Source: Rhizomys pruinosus (lineage: Eukaryota; Chordata; Mammalia; Rodentia; Spalacidae). From it: a DNA stretch of 64,000 bases. Positions 1-63,459 of the stretch are shown here, in pieces. Position 1 is the stretch's first letter, and every line of letters starts with the position of its first letter. The stretch is taken from assembly GCA_009823505.1 (NCBI GenBank), contig VZQC01011003.1:1497867-1561866 (forward strand), written 5' to 3'. Made by a program: the position numbers and the translations under genes. The notes under the pieces are model-generated. The model was not told the DNA's origin. It did no database searches and saw only the letters and a program-made list of their open reading frames with translations.

Positions 1-726
1 CATGTCGGTTGTCTACTAAACAAATTTCCTGCAAGTTGGTGAACATCTCTATGTTCTAATTTGGCCACTTTAAAGGTAAATTACATAAAACTATGTGGTT
101 AGCACATAGTTGTTTCCCAATAAATGCTACCATTATAAGACCTGGTGTATGTATCACAATTGGTGCAGAATTTAAAATCTGTTTGGAAAGTTATGTATCA
201 ATGCCAATCCTTTTACGCACTATCAGCTCTTATAGGGAATTTTCCCCCTTCTGATAATTCCAAAAAGTATAGTTCATTTAATGCAACCATTCATAGAGAT
301 CAATAAGCATCATTATGAACAGAAGCTGAGCAATAGCTATATTATTGCTGAATAGAGGCATTTTGCCATTTTCCTGTGTGAGCCATGGGACCCCCGTGTG
401 TGATTATCCCAGGGAAATTATGGCGTGTGGAAAGGATAGAGAAAATGTAAGCTACAGATCTCTCCTAAACTCTATGGTTTTCTAAGTATCTCAAATCCCA
501 ACTGGTTGGTCCCCATCACCTGCTATTTTCTACTCTTAACATCTCCGCTCTCAGCATTCATCCAAACTACTTGCTTGTGAGTCAGATCCTCCTTTGAACA
601 GTCAGCACCACATGACCTAACTGTCATAGTCCAACAGAAGGAGGCCCTTCCTCCCATGCAAACTTGGCTCTGGTTAACTCTGGCCCTTTTACAGACTCGC
701 ACTCAGGCAAATGGTATACATGTTAC
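1..726. other. Myof intron, no repeat recognised
   Basis: Intronic DNA on the 3' side of the last exon. I see no exon, SINE or microsatellite in it. It may hold old diverged sequence. Confidence 0.5.
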
Positions 727-52593
<51,867 letters not shown>

Positions 52594-53789
52594 CTGAAAC
52601 AACAAAGGAGATCCGGTCAGAATTGGTCCTCAGCCTGCAACCATCTAACACTCATATTCTGAAGTGGCAGGTGAGGCAGAGGCTCTTGGTGGCACTGACT
52701 GAGGACTTATTCAGGCTGCCTTCAAAGAAATTTAAGAATGTCAGAGAGTGCAGGGTTAGCGATGGGGGACAGTGACCTTGAACCAGCTGAGATCAATGTG
52801 TTCTCATCTCAGGAGCCAGCCTAGGTGAGGATAGAGAGATGAGGGAACTCAGTGGGGAGCTGAACTTGCAGAGAGCCTTCGAGCCCTCCCTGCGCCTGTC
52901 TTCCTCTAGAGGCTGACCCAGGAGTCCTGTCTGGATCTGTCCTGCGTAGCTTCCTAGGTCATAGTGGCCTTGGTCTCCCTGCTGGTCCTCATGCAGGTGA
53001 AAAACTTACCTTGTTTCCTTGCCAAGCAGACAAACGTTCTCCTCCCGTTTGTCCTTTCAACATGCACCTACTCTCTCCTTTACCTCCTACAAATTCAGGG
53101 CAAAAGTTTTCCCCACTGAGCAGGATAGCACTCCCTCTACCCTCTCCTGCCCCTAAGGCTACTGCTTCTTGATTCTCAAAGAACACAAATGAGCCCTCTC
53201 TCTTCTGTACCCTTAGTGGCTCCTTCAGGCTGGGACCTTCCTCCTGTCTTCAAGTACACAAACTTTCCTTAAAAAATAAAAATCAGCTCTGCCTACCACT
53301 CCACATCACTCTTTTTATTCCCAAACTCTGAAACTTACTAACACACTTTAGCTTTTCTTTTCTTAGTACATGTTCTAGCTTGTCTTCCATTGCTGTGACA
53401 AAACACTCTGACCGACACCAACTTGGGGAGGAAAGGGTTTATTAAGTTCACATCTCCTGGGTCGTAGTTCATCACTCAGGGAGCCCAAGGCAGGGACTTG
53501 GCAGGAACCTGGAGGCAGGAGCTGAGGCACAGGCCATGGAGGAATGCTGCTTACTGGCTTGCTCCCCTGGCCCATGCCCAGCCTGTCTTCTTATACTGGA
53601 CATAACAACCTGCCCGGGGTGGCATCACCCACAGTGGTCTGGGCCCTCCCACATAGCTCAACAATCAATACAATACTCCACAGATGTGGCCACAGGCCAG
53701 CCCAATGGAGCCAATTCCCCAATTGAGGCTTCCTCAACCCAGGTGTGTCAAGTTGACACTAAAGCTATCCAGTACAGTGCACAAAAAAG
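52594..53789. other. Start of a long incomplete Myof intron
   Basis: No exon or SINE. Text at about 53365-53770 ('gctgtgacaaaacactctga', 'gtcaagttgacactaaagct') resembles a diverged minus-strand ERVL/MaLR-type LTR. Confidence 0.4.
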
Positions 53790-53926
53790 GGCTGGGGACA
53801 TGGCCCAGGTTGTAAAGTCAGGTAGCATGGGTCTGTAACACCAGAGTTGGGGTAGAGATAGGTGAACCCTTGAACTTACTTTGGGTTCAGTGAAGGACCC
53901 TCTCTCAGAGAATAAAGTGGAGAGCA

Positions 53927-53965
<39 letters not shown>
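53790..53965 (+). repeat. RSINE1-like SINE with (CA)n
   Basis: 'gggctggggacatggcccag' head, 'gggttcagtgaaggaccctc', 'taaagtggagagcaactgc' and then (CA)n at 53932-53964. Confidence 0.65.
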
Positions 53966-53968
<3 letters not shown>

Positions 53969-53989
53969 AAGTTTGAACCTATGGTTGTC

Positions 53990-55059
53990 TGTGTGATACA
54001 ATTTAAGAGCTCATAAGATTAACCTGTCCAGACAGGTAATTGTTCAATCTACTTTTTTTTTTTTAACCTTCAATACAATGAGATTTTACTCCAACCAAAA
54101 GAGAATACAAGTGATACCGAGAAAATTAGAACACTACACAGTCTACAAGTTATCAATATCATAGCTAAAATTACGAATGCAAGGACACCACTCATTTCCA
54201 TGCTCACAGTTGCAGTGGCATACAAGTATGAGGATTGGAGAGGGGAGAAGAGGTAAAGTTGTCATTCTCATATTCCTAACCAAGACAGAAGCCAGCAATG
54301 TCAACAAAAACAACAACTAGACATATAAGTCAATCTTGTTTAGGGCTTGCCTAAAATTTGAGTTTTTTATTCAACTCTCTTAAATGGTAACAAAACTGGC
54401 TCACAGAGGAGACTCAATTAATGAGAAAACCTTGCTGTCATTTGTAGAATAATAAAAATGTCTATGTGTTACATTAATTATATACCCCATGCATAAAAGT
54501 CTCTACCATTTTCAAAGTAAAATGAATAAAATATGATGGTATATAACAGGACATGAAAGTACAAGACAAGATATACTGAAAATAGAGAAGTTCTAATATT
54601 CCATTCCAGGCAATTACTTGCCAAAAGTAGTTCATTTCTATTCCTAGGAAGTCCTCTATACAAATTGTGAGATTAAAATAAAGATGCAGAAGGATCCCAG
54701 AAGTATTAATTGTGACAGTGGTTTGGGTGATATTGTGGATAGAACCTCATCAGATGGAATATTTCATGTACTTGTGTTGATCAGCCACCACCCTCCTGAA
54801 TCAGCCTCCTAAGTGCTAGGATTACAAGCATGCAATTCTGCTCTCTGCCAATCTTTAATTCTTCAAACATTCATCTTGAACTCTCCTATAAAACTTGTTA
54901 TTCCATCAATAATATACAATCTACTTTTGAATTCTGAACCTCTTCCTTCGGAATGCAGAATCATGCAAGAGATGTAATTTACACGTGCATTCGCCTGTCA
55001 TTCTTTCACATTCTGGTATGGACTAGTTCAACCAGAATGCTATATAACACGCCTTTTTA
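53990..55059. other. Intron, no assigned feature
   Basis: AT-rich. A short diverged B1-like end ('cctcctaagtgctaggatta') at about 54804-54835. Confidence 0.4.
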
Positions 55060-55256
55060 AACTTGGACTCTGGAGCCATGCTTAGTTCAAAGCCCAGATT
55101 CAAATCTAAGCCAGTTGCTTGATTTTTCTAAGCTTCAATTTCCTTAATTGTAAGAAAAGGGAACTAATATTTACCACAAGGTTCCCATTAGGATAAATTA
55201 ATCTGTGTGCAAAACCTTTAACATAATGCCTAGACCAGTACAATACTCAATACATT

Positions 55257-55258
<2 letters not shown>
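55060..55258 (+). repeat. MIR element
   Basis: 'ggactctggagccatgctta', 'aagcttcaatttccttaatt' and 'aaaacctttaacataatgcc' follow the MIR pattern from end to end. Confidence 0.7.
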
Positions 55259-55261
<3 letters not shown>

Positions 55262-55296
<35 letters not shown>

Positions 55297-55538
55297 TCTT
55301 TTTGAGACAGGGTCTCCCTATAGCCCCAGCTGGCCTGGAACTCACTCTGTAGACCAGGCTGGCTTTGAACTCACAGAGATCCGCCTACCTCTGCCTCCAG
55401 TGTGCTAGGATTAAAGGCACGCACCACCACGCCCAGCTTAAAGACCGTTCTTAGCCACCATGTGGGTGCTGGCAATCAAACCTGGGTCTCTGCAAGACCA
55501 GTTGGTGCTCTTAACCGCTGAGCCATCTCTCCAGACCC
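55262..55538 (-). repeat. Composite SINE: B2 head joined to full B1
   Basis: Poly-T (55261-55295), a full reverse B1 (55296-55438), then a B2 head (55439-55538) with no A-rich sequence between. The join is cccagc|ttaaaga, the same as at 3554/3555. Read on the minus strand: B2 head about 100 bases, then B1, then poly-A. Confidence 0.85.
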
Positions 55539-55539
55539 C

Positions 55540-56634
55540 GACTTTATTTTTTCTAAGTTTTGCTAAACTACATTTTGGTTGGTGTTTTACATCATTCAGT
55601 AACTATAACAAACTACCATAAACTATAGTACTTATAAACAACAGAAATATTGGAAATTTATTTCTCATAGGTCTAGAGGATAGGAAGTCCAAAGCCAGGG
55701 TGCCAGGAGATTTCATATCTGGTCAGGCCCCTTTCATGGTTCATACATGAAAGACACCTTCTCTCCCACGTCCATATGTGGTACAAGGGGCTTACTTAGC
55801 TCCCTTGGGCTAACTTCAAAGGCACAAATCTCACTGAGCAGGGTTCCACCCTTATGACCCAATCACCTCCTAAAGACCCGACCCCATCACACCATCACCT
55901 TGGGGACTTCAGCAGGTGAATTTGGTGGGGCCACCAATAGCAAGTAGGAAGGAGGTTTTTCTGGAACGTAGACTACTTCCCGGGAAGCAGTGACATGAAT
56001 AGGGACAGGCACAGTGGCAGGTAGAGGAGAGTGCGGCCTGGGCAGCCAGTGGTCAGCATGGGGTGGGAAAGCAGGGTGCAGAGTGAGGAGAGGCAGCCAT
56101 AGACAGGCATCCCCAGAACATGCTGCTTCACAGTTCAACCTAGTGTGGGCTGCCCTCCCGGACCCCGATCTGCTTATTCATACTTCACACTTGGCTGGTC
56201 CTTGTCTGCCTAATGTCCCTCAAAGGGCACATTGACCTCTTCCGGCTGAGGCCACTGCCCTTCTGTGTATGGTCAGGCTGGGTCTGGGCACTGGGCACAG
56301 GGCCACGCATGTCTGAGTCACTGCCACTTTCTTCCTCCTAGGACTGAGCATTGCATGCCCTCCCACTAGCCCCTCTGGGACTGTCTTGCCCACTGTCTGC
56401 AACTTCCCACTCTGCCCTCAACTTGACACCGGTCTCTTGCTTATGCTTCCTTTAGGGCCCTGTGACCCCAAAGGATGCTGGACAACAAAAGATCTTGGAG
56501 ATCCTCAGGCCTTCTTCCTACCTCCTAACAGGTAGGAAAACTGAAGTCAGGGATCGGGAAATCCTTGCCTGCACTAGGTCTAAGGAGCTAGGGGAAATCC
56601 AGGACCAAGTCTTTGATCTACCTCATGAGTTAAA
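55540..56634. other. Intron, no assigned feature
   Basis: Frames at 55887-56138 and 56014-56235 were examined for missing upstream Myof exons; none matches. Confidence 0.45.
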
Positions 56635-56765
56635 AACTGGGTCTACTGGCCATAGTGTCCCATATCTGTAAGGCCAGCACTCAGGAAACTGAGAAAAGAG
56701 AATTATCACAAGTTTGACATCAGCCTGAGCAACAGAGTAAGCCCCTGTCTCAAAATGACAGCAAC
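56635..56765 (+). repeat. Old 7SL-derived (PB1-like) SINE
   Basis: 'atctgtaaggccagcactca' to 'agcccctgtctcaaaatgac', followed by CAAAAC-rich tail. Confidence 0.6.
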
Positions 56766-56789
56766 AAAACAAACTAAAACACCAAAACA

Positions 56790-58147
56790 AAAAGACTAAC
56801 TTCTTTCGATTCCCTGGGCTTAAGCAGGACTTCCTCCTTGTAGGGGAAAATCATCACTTTCCAGTGCGGGACTCCGGACAATCACTCACTGAGCCCTGGG
56901 TGGATACTCTAGAAACAGACTGCAGGTCATAGCACCCGGCTTCTGGAAACATCTGCGGTTGGGACTTGGCCTGAAGGGATGGACTGGAGGAAAACAGCCT
57001 ATGCTATCACAGCCAGAGTCTCTGACTCACAGCAGGGCATTCGTGCAGGAAGTCTCCTCTTTGTATGAGGGAAGCAGCACAAGACTGAAAAGCACTAAGA
57101 ATTCCCAAAGGACAAGGGATGCAGGGCCAGCTGATCACACCGCCTGCTCAGGCTGGTTCCTTACCAGCATGCTGTGCCGGCCTGCCCCATTTATGAGCCC
57201 TAGGCATGGATATGACCCACAGTTACAATGACTCTGTCATGACCACACAGGACTATGGCAAGTTGGGAGCTGCTGACTCAATAGGAAGTGGCTGGGTGTA
57301 GCATCTTTCCAGAGCTATCTTAACAAAACAGCAAACTGGACAGCTGAAAGCAAAATTCTGTGGAAACTTCAAGTAAAGCAAGAGTCTCTGGAAACTTCAA
57401 GTTCTAAAAGTCAAAAATGAGATGTTGGCAGGGACACACTCTGCTGGAAGCCTCTAGGGGTAGTCCTCCTCCCTCTTGCTATCTGGCAGCTCCTGACAGT
57501 CCTTGCCTGCCTTGCATCACCCCAGTCACTGCCTGGGTCATGTGCTCACTCCCTGTGTTTGTGTCTTTGCTTCGTCTCCCAAGGACACCTGTGGTCGGAT
57601 GTAGAGTTTGCCACGATCCAGTACGACCTCATCTTAACCTACTCCATATGCAAAGACACTCCTTCCAACTGCCACTGCATTCTGAAGTTTCATACAGACA
57701 TGGCTTTTGAGGGAACTATTCAACCCACTAGGGAGGCCATCTCCAGTTACTCTTCTGCATAGCAGCTCCAGTCCACACCACCCACACCGCCTTCCTGCCA
57801 GCTACTTCCTTCATTTCTTCCCTACTTTCCTAGGCTGTGTCAGAGCCTGTGGTCTAGCCTGTGCTAAGCCCATGTGTCCTCCAACCCCCCTCCTTCTCTC
57901 ATGCATCATACCCACAGGTTCCTTCTCCATTTTCTCCACCTCTGTAGTGAGGCAGCTGAACCTGCCCATGGAAGACACTCACGCTTGTGACTTGTCTCCA
58001 AACCCTGAATGGACTTCCAGGGCTGCCTAGCCATCTCCCAGATTTCCAAGACAGTTTTAGTTTTCCTTGATCCTGATCTGAGATGGCCACAATTGCCCAA
58101 CAAGGTCAAATCACTTCATCTTTTTCAACTACTATCTTTTGTAATTT
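56790..58147. other. Intron, no assigned feature
   Basis: GC-moderate unique-looking sequence. No exon of Myof recognised. Confidence 0.45.
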
Positions 58148-58228
58148 TTTTTTTACACTGTTGAAATTGAACTCAGGGAAATATGCAAGCTAGGCAAGCA
58201 CTCTACCACTAAGCTACGCTCAGCCTTC
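58148..58228 (-). repeat. ID-type SINE
   Basis: 'gttgaaattgaactcaggga' and 'gcactctaccactaagctac' match reverse ID. Confidence 0.65.
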
Positions 58229-58249
58229 AACACCCACCAAGTTTTTAAT

Positions 58250-58890
58250 CTTTAAAGCTTCTGATCCATTTTCTAGTCTCACTCTCTGTTCTCTGCTAGT
58301 GATCTTACTTATTTCACTGAGACAACAGATACAAATTTCTCCTTCCTTTCAACTCCAAATCAGCCATCTGACCTGTACCTGCCCTTCTTTGCTGCTACAA
58401 ATTCCTGAAATACCTGTGCTCCCCAACTTCAGGCCAACCACCCAGATTTGTACAACTCCTGCTCCCTCTTACTATTTAAAGTCTGCGGTGGCGATGGCTG
58501 CCTCCTATCCCTTCTAAGTGTCTCCTTTCTACAGGATCATTCCTATCAAAATATAAACATTTAATGCTCTGACCTGCTTACAGTAAAATCCTAGAAGGTT
58601 TATTCACACTCACAACCTTCTCTCGTCATTCTCTCTTGAGTCACCCCTCCACAAAAACTACCTTTGTCCAGGTCACCAAACACCTTCCCACTGAGCAACC
58701 CCATCTCATGTCTTCCTTTTCTCCAACTCCCAGCTGCATTTGTTCATGTTTTCCTTGAAATACTGTCTGTTCTGGGACTCAGTCTGTTGCAACAAAGTCA
58801 GACAGATCATTCTGACATGGGCAATGGCCAGTGATTGACAAAGGAGCTTCTGTTTGCCTTGATCAGCCCATTTAAATAGAATCATCAAAG
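58250..58890. other. Intron, possible old LINE remnant
   Basis: 'ttgtccaggtcaccaaacac' near 58666 is reminiscent of ancient L2/CR1-type LINE text. Low support. Confidence 0.25.
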
Positions 58891-58892
58891 AT

Positions 58893-59050
58893 CTGGGCAT
58901 AGTCATTCACTCCTGTAATACCAGCACTTGGAAGACTGAAGCAGGAAGACAGATTTGAGTTGGAGGCCAGCCTGGGCTGAAGAGTGGTGAGTTCCAGGGG
59001 AGCCTGGGCTACAGTGAGACCCTGTCTCCCCCCACCCCCCAAAAAAAAAA
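58893..59050 (+). repeat. Old B1-like SINE
   Basis: 'atctgggcatagtcattcac', 'ttggaggccagcctgggctg' and 'gtgagaccctgtctcccccc'. Confidence 0.7.
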
Positions 59051-60084
59051 ATCAGAAAACTTCTGAGCTGAAGAAAGCCCTACATGTCATTTAATTCAGT
59101 CCCTTGATGTTGCAAGGAATTTGTGGGTCAGACAGCCTGACAGCCTGAGACTAAACCAGTATTCAAAGTCAGACCTGCTGCCCACTGTGGCTCAGGGTCC
59201 TCACAGTCCTTCTCTAGTTCTGCCAAGTTCTTAACAATTTCCTGAACCATCTTGCTTCCTTCCCTAGCAATGGCAGTTTACCTTGATCAAATCCTACCAG
59301 ACTTTCACCAAAGACAACACTGACCTGTGCCCTCGCCAGTAACTCCCTATGTGACCCTTACGCAGTGATGTTTCAACAAATACTTGGGAAACTCCTCCAT
59401 TATAACTCCAGAAAGTTAGCCAAACTAATCCCCCTAATTCCTACAATGAATTCTCTTCTGTGTGTAGTCCCTTGTGACAGTGGCAGTTTCCTACTCACGG
59501 CTTCAGTTTCCTATCAGTGTGAATGAGTCGGCAGTGCTCGGACACCTTCGGTTACAGTCGCGTTTGCCTTGGTCATCCTAACCGCACCTCTCCATGATGG
59601 GTATCGACCTCTGCTCCTTCCAGGCCTCCTGCTCTACCCCTCAAACACTACCAAGGGGAAGAGGGGCTCAGATGTCACCGAATCTACAGACCCACCTCTA
59701 TCACCCTCACTGGCCTGCTAGGGAGGGAGAGCCAGTGTAGGCAGTGCCTCAAGATGGCAGTGGGGAAGAAAGCTTGCCAGTCACCTTAGATATCCTGACC
59801 TGAGGCACACAGACCCCTTTATCCAGACTCTCGCCTTTCCTGCCTTCTCATGTTAGGCATCTTGTTAGACATTTGTTCTAGTCAAGGCAGAATTGTATGA
59901 CCTTGGACCAAAGGTCATTGTAAAACCAGAACAGAGGGCTGATACAGCATTATCTTCTGTGTAAGTTAAAAAATAACAACATAGAACCGGGAGGAAGTTT
60001 GGAAGTATGAGAGCCCTGGGCCATTTCAGAGATGACGCATTGACTTAGCTAGGATGTTTGATTATGATGTTTCTGGATTTCTTT
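59051..60084. other. Intron, no assigned feature
   Basis: A MIR-like piece is possible around 59090-59220. Nothing else is recognised. Confidence 0.35.
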
Positions 60085-60398
60085 TGTTATTGTTTGTCTT
60101 TTTAGACACAGTTCCATACAGTCCAGGCTCTCCCCAAACTCTCTGTGTAGCCTAAGTCGGCCTTGAGTGCCTGGTCTTACTACCTCCATGTCTCAAAAGC
60201 CAGGCTCATAGCCATGCACTACTATACATACCTGGCTTTTTATTGCTGTAATTGTTTTGAGACAGAGTCTTGCTATATAGCCTTGGCTGGCCGAGCACTC
60301 ACTATGGAGCCAAGGATGATCTCAAATTCATGGCAATCCTCTTGCCTCAGCCTCTCCTAAATTCTGGGATTACAGTGTGTACCACCACATCCGGCTTA
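60085..60398 (-). repeat. Two adjacent old B1 SINEs
   Basis: First copy at about 60085-60232 ('tagacacagttccatacagt' to 'actatacatacctggctt'), second at 60240-60398 ('ttttgagacagagtcttgct' to 'gtgtaccaccacatccggct'). Confidence 0.7.
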
Positions 60399-60491
60399 TG
60401 CTTCTGGGCTTATAAAACGCTAAAAGTTACATAACTTTGTGTTATGTAAATGTACTGTTAGACATTTATTATCTTTCTATTCCAACTCCTA

Positions 60492-60690
60492 GAAATATGG
60501 GTTGGAGAGATGGCTCAGTGCTTAAGAGCCCTGGCTGTTCTTTCAGAAGACCTAGGTTCATATCCCAGCACCCACATGGCAACTAACAACTGCCTGTAAC
60601 TTCAGTTCCAGGGGATCAGACACTCTGTCTTCCTCAGGTACTGCATGACACAGGTGCACTTACATATATACCAGTATAAAATTCATACAA

Positions 60691-60733
<43 letters not shown>

Positions 60734-60735
60734 AA
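60492..60735 (+). repeat. B2 SINE with (AAAT)n tail
   Basis: 'tgggttggagagatggctca' head. About 11 AAAT units at 60690-60735. Confidence 0.9.
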
Positions 60736-61024
60736 TAGAGCACTAGGTGTGCCCCAAGAAACTTCTGGCATGGTTCTGATCCTTAGCTCAAAACAAACAA
60801 ACACAAAAAACTACATAAGGGTCTCTAAAAAGCAGTGATGGAAACACAGGCTTGGGGGCCACCCTGGAAGCATCTGAGGCTGTAAGGACACATTATCCCA
60901 CCAGCCTTCAGTGCAAGGCTATTGGGTAAACCTGCAATAATTTGTTTGGCTCCTCTCTGAAAGAGAACTTACCATATTCTGCTCTGAGTTACAGATACTC
61001 AGATTTATACCTTATCTTTCTTTT

Positions 61025-61185
61025 TTAGGGGGGGTAGTCTTTTTGAGACCTAGTCTCCCTTGTAGCCCCAGCTGGCCTGGAACTCACTCTGTAGACCAGG
61101 CTGGCCTTGAACTCACAGAGATCCACCTGCCTCTGCCTCCCCAGTGCTGGGACTACAGGCCTGCGCCACCCCCCCAGGCTGTGTC
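61025..61185 (-). repeat. B1 SINE
   Basis: 'tttttgagacctagtctccc' to 'gcgccacccccccaggct'. Flanked by cttatctttct on both sides. Confidence 0.9.
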
Positions 61186-61199
61186 TTATCTTTCTATTG

Positions 61200-62504
61200 A
61201 CTGTGAGCTCCTCCCCAGCCAAACACTGCTTTTCTCACCTCTGCTTGTGACATACACAGGTGTCAGGAAGTGTTTTTCTGAACTAGATCAAATCTGATTT
61301 CAAGCAAACGCACTTTAGTATTCATGGAATGAAACAACTGGAGCTGGGCTGTGAATGGATTTTTGTATTTCTTTAGCTGATCAAAGCACAAATTTAGCAG
61401 ATGGTTCTTTAAAAATAGATGTGAGGGTTTTTTTTTATAAATGTTCATTCCATTTACAGAAATGTAGGCTCCAGCCAAGCTGCAGACAGTGGGTGATCAA
61501 GTTGCTATGGTAACAGGTTTCCAGGAGCACAAGTCTGTTCTCTGGCTTGGCCTATTTTCTGTCATGGGACCTGTTTCCAAGGTGGTCAGTGAAGGGGACA
61601 TCTTTGACACAACATACTTCCAGTCAACATCAGTGCACTAGGATCTGACCCTTTTGTCATTTTATCATAAGGGCTCATAGAAAGCATTCCTGAAAAAAAG
61701 AATCCCTGAGGTGTGCAGCAGCCTCAGTTAGAACATTCACAGCACAATCTCCACGCCTATGGCTCAGGGCACATCATGGAAGAGGAGATGGAAATACTGT
61801 AAGAGCCAGAGGACCGTGATGCCTACTGCGAGACAGTGTCTCCAGACAAGACAGGAAGCTGCACCATGAAATCTCAACAATATGGTTGCCTAAACAAGAC
61901 CTCCATAATGACCACACCAGCTGACATGGCAACGTGGATGGGGGAAATTTCAAAGGTCCCACCCCTAGGTGAAGAATGATGGGCAGTTAATGGCTATTGA
62001 GGGAAGAAGGATTTGTCTTCTCCAAGGACAAGTCCCATGAGAGGTTAGCCCATCCCAAGAGTCAGCCCTAAATCCATGCAATGGACTCCATAGGCTTTAT
62101 AAATGTATAGCAATAATAATTGTAGAAGGGGTCATAAATCAGATGAATCAGAGAAGGAGTAGAGGGAAGAGTTGGAGGGGGAGAGAGAAGGATGGAAATG
62201 ATTTAGATACAGTGTAATCACAAAATTCTCAAAAAATTCATATCTAAAAAAGATCCTCAAAGTCTTCTATTCTTGGCTCTACAGTCATGACTAGTTTCTT
62301 CAGCTTGCTGAGGACATTCTCTGGCCCTCTTTATTTTTGCGTTGTATTATTAATAGTTCACATTTCTCTTGTGCAGGAACTAATACATGAGTCTTTAGAA
62401 TCACTGTCGGTAGCTGCTGACTGAGTAGCTCAGGAGGATGAGACTTGGAGAGATTTCCCCTCCTGTGTCATATGAGGTCTCTTCTGCTATGCATACATTT
62501 AAAT
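61200..62504. other. Intron, no assigned feature
   Basis: No exon recognised. Text near 61760-62260 is unassigned. Confidence 0.35.
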
Positions 62505-62715
62505 TTAAACCTTTTATTTTATATGTGTTTCATTTTATGTGTATATGAATGTTTTGCCGACATGTAAGTGCATCACTTGCAGAGGCCAGAAGAGGGTGTC
62601 AGATCACCTGGAACTGGAGTTAAGGATGGTTATTAGCCACCATATGAGTGCTGGGAATCAAACCTGGGTCCTCTATAGGAGCAGTCAGTGTTCTGAGCCA
62701 TCTCTCTAACCCCTG
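62505..62715 (-). repeat. B2 SINE
   Basis: Reverse B2 with a shortened head ('ctgagccatctctctaaccc'). Confidence 0.85.
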
Positions 62716-62800
62716 TGATGCTTACATTATAAGTAGGTGTTTCTTTTGTATTCGAAGAAAGATAAATAAGCTAAAACTTCAAATATTTGAAAATACTCAA

Positions 62801-62960
62801 AGCCGGGCGTGGTTGCGCATGCCTTTGATCCTAGCACTTGGGAGGCACAGGTAGGCAGATCTTTGTGATTTCAAGGCCAGCCTAGTCTACAGAGTGAATT
62901 CCAGGACAGCTGGGGCTACAGGGAGACCCTGTCTCAAAAAGACCCCCCCAAAAAAAAACT
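62801..62960 (+). repeat. B1 SINE
   Basis: 'agccgggcgtggttgcgcat' start, 'gaccctgtctcaaaaagacc' end. Confidence 0.92.
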
Positions 62961-63013
62961 TTAAAAAGTTAAAGGGAGCAGACGTTACTTGTATATAAAG
63001 TAATCATTCTTGC

Positions 63014-63155
63014 CAGGCATGGTGGCACATGCCTTTAATCCCAGCACTCGGGAGGCAGAGGCAGGCGGATCTCTGGGAGTTCAAAGCCAGCCTGGTCTAC
63101 ATATCGAGCTCCAGGCCAGCTGGGAGTAAAAGGAGACCTTGTCTCAAAAAGACCA
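63014..63155 (+). repeat. B1 SINE
   Basis: 'gccaggcatggtggcacatg' start, 'gaccttgtctcaaaaagacc' end. 'aagtaatcattctt' occurs at about 62999-63012 and 63203-63216, consistent with a target duplication enclosing the element and the (CAAT)n. Confidence 0.92.
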
Positions 63156-63157
63156 AA

Positions 63158-63190
<33 letters not shown>

Positions 63191-63203
63191 GTCAATCAAT
63201 CAA
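63158..63203 (+). repeat. (CAAT)n microsatellite
   Basis: About 11 CAAT units grown from the tail of the preceding B1. Confidence 0.97.
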
Positions 63204-63365
63204 GTAATCATTCTTTAATAGCCAATTGAAGGGATAATAATATATTCTGGGCCAGACATCTTGTGCATGACATTAAAGTGCGCATCAGCAAGACAACTGT
63301 CTATCTTACTTTCTTTTTCACATTTGTTGGTTTTACCTTCCCCTAAACTTATTACTTATTCAGTT

Positions 63366-63367
<2 letters not shown>

Positions 63368-63405
<38 letters not shown>
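63368..63405 (+). repeat. (CT)n microsatellite
   Basis: About 18 CT units followed by a T-rich run and two copies of ttttttgttaggtcctca (63419-63454 region). Confidence 0.95.
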
Positions 63406-63407
<2 letters not shown>

Positions 63408-63459
63408 TTCTTCCCTTCTTTTTTTGTTAGGTCCTCATTTTTTGTTAGGTCCTCAAAGA

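Noticed and set aside
1..726. Possible next 3' Myof exon (inner DysF end)
   Set aside because: No stretch encodes the expected WEYGITIPPD-type sequence with flanking splice signals.
55887..56235. Possible upstream Myof exons (C2A) between 52594 and 64000
   Set aside because: Frames were compared with the expected C2A and linker text (such as the IDLVIGYDPP motif) and none matched with proper splice sites.
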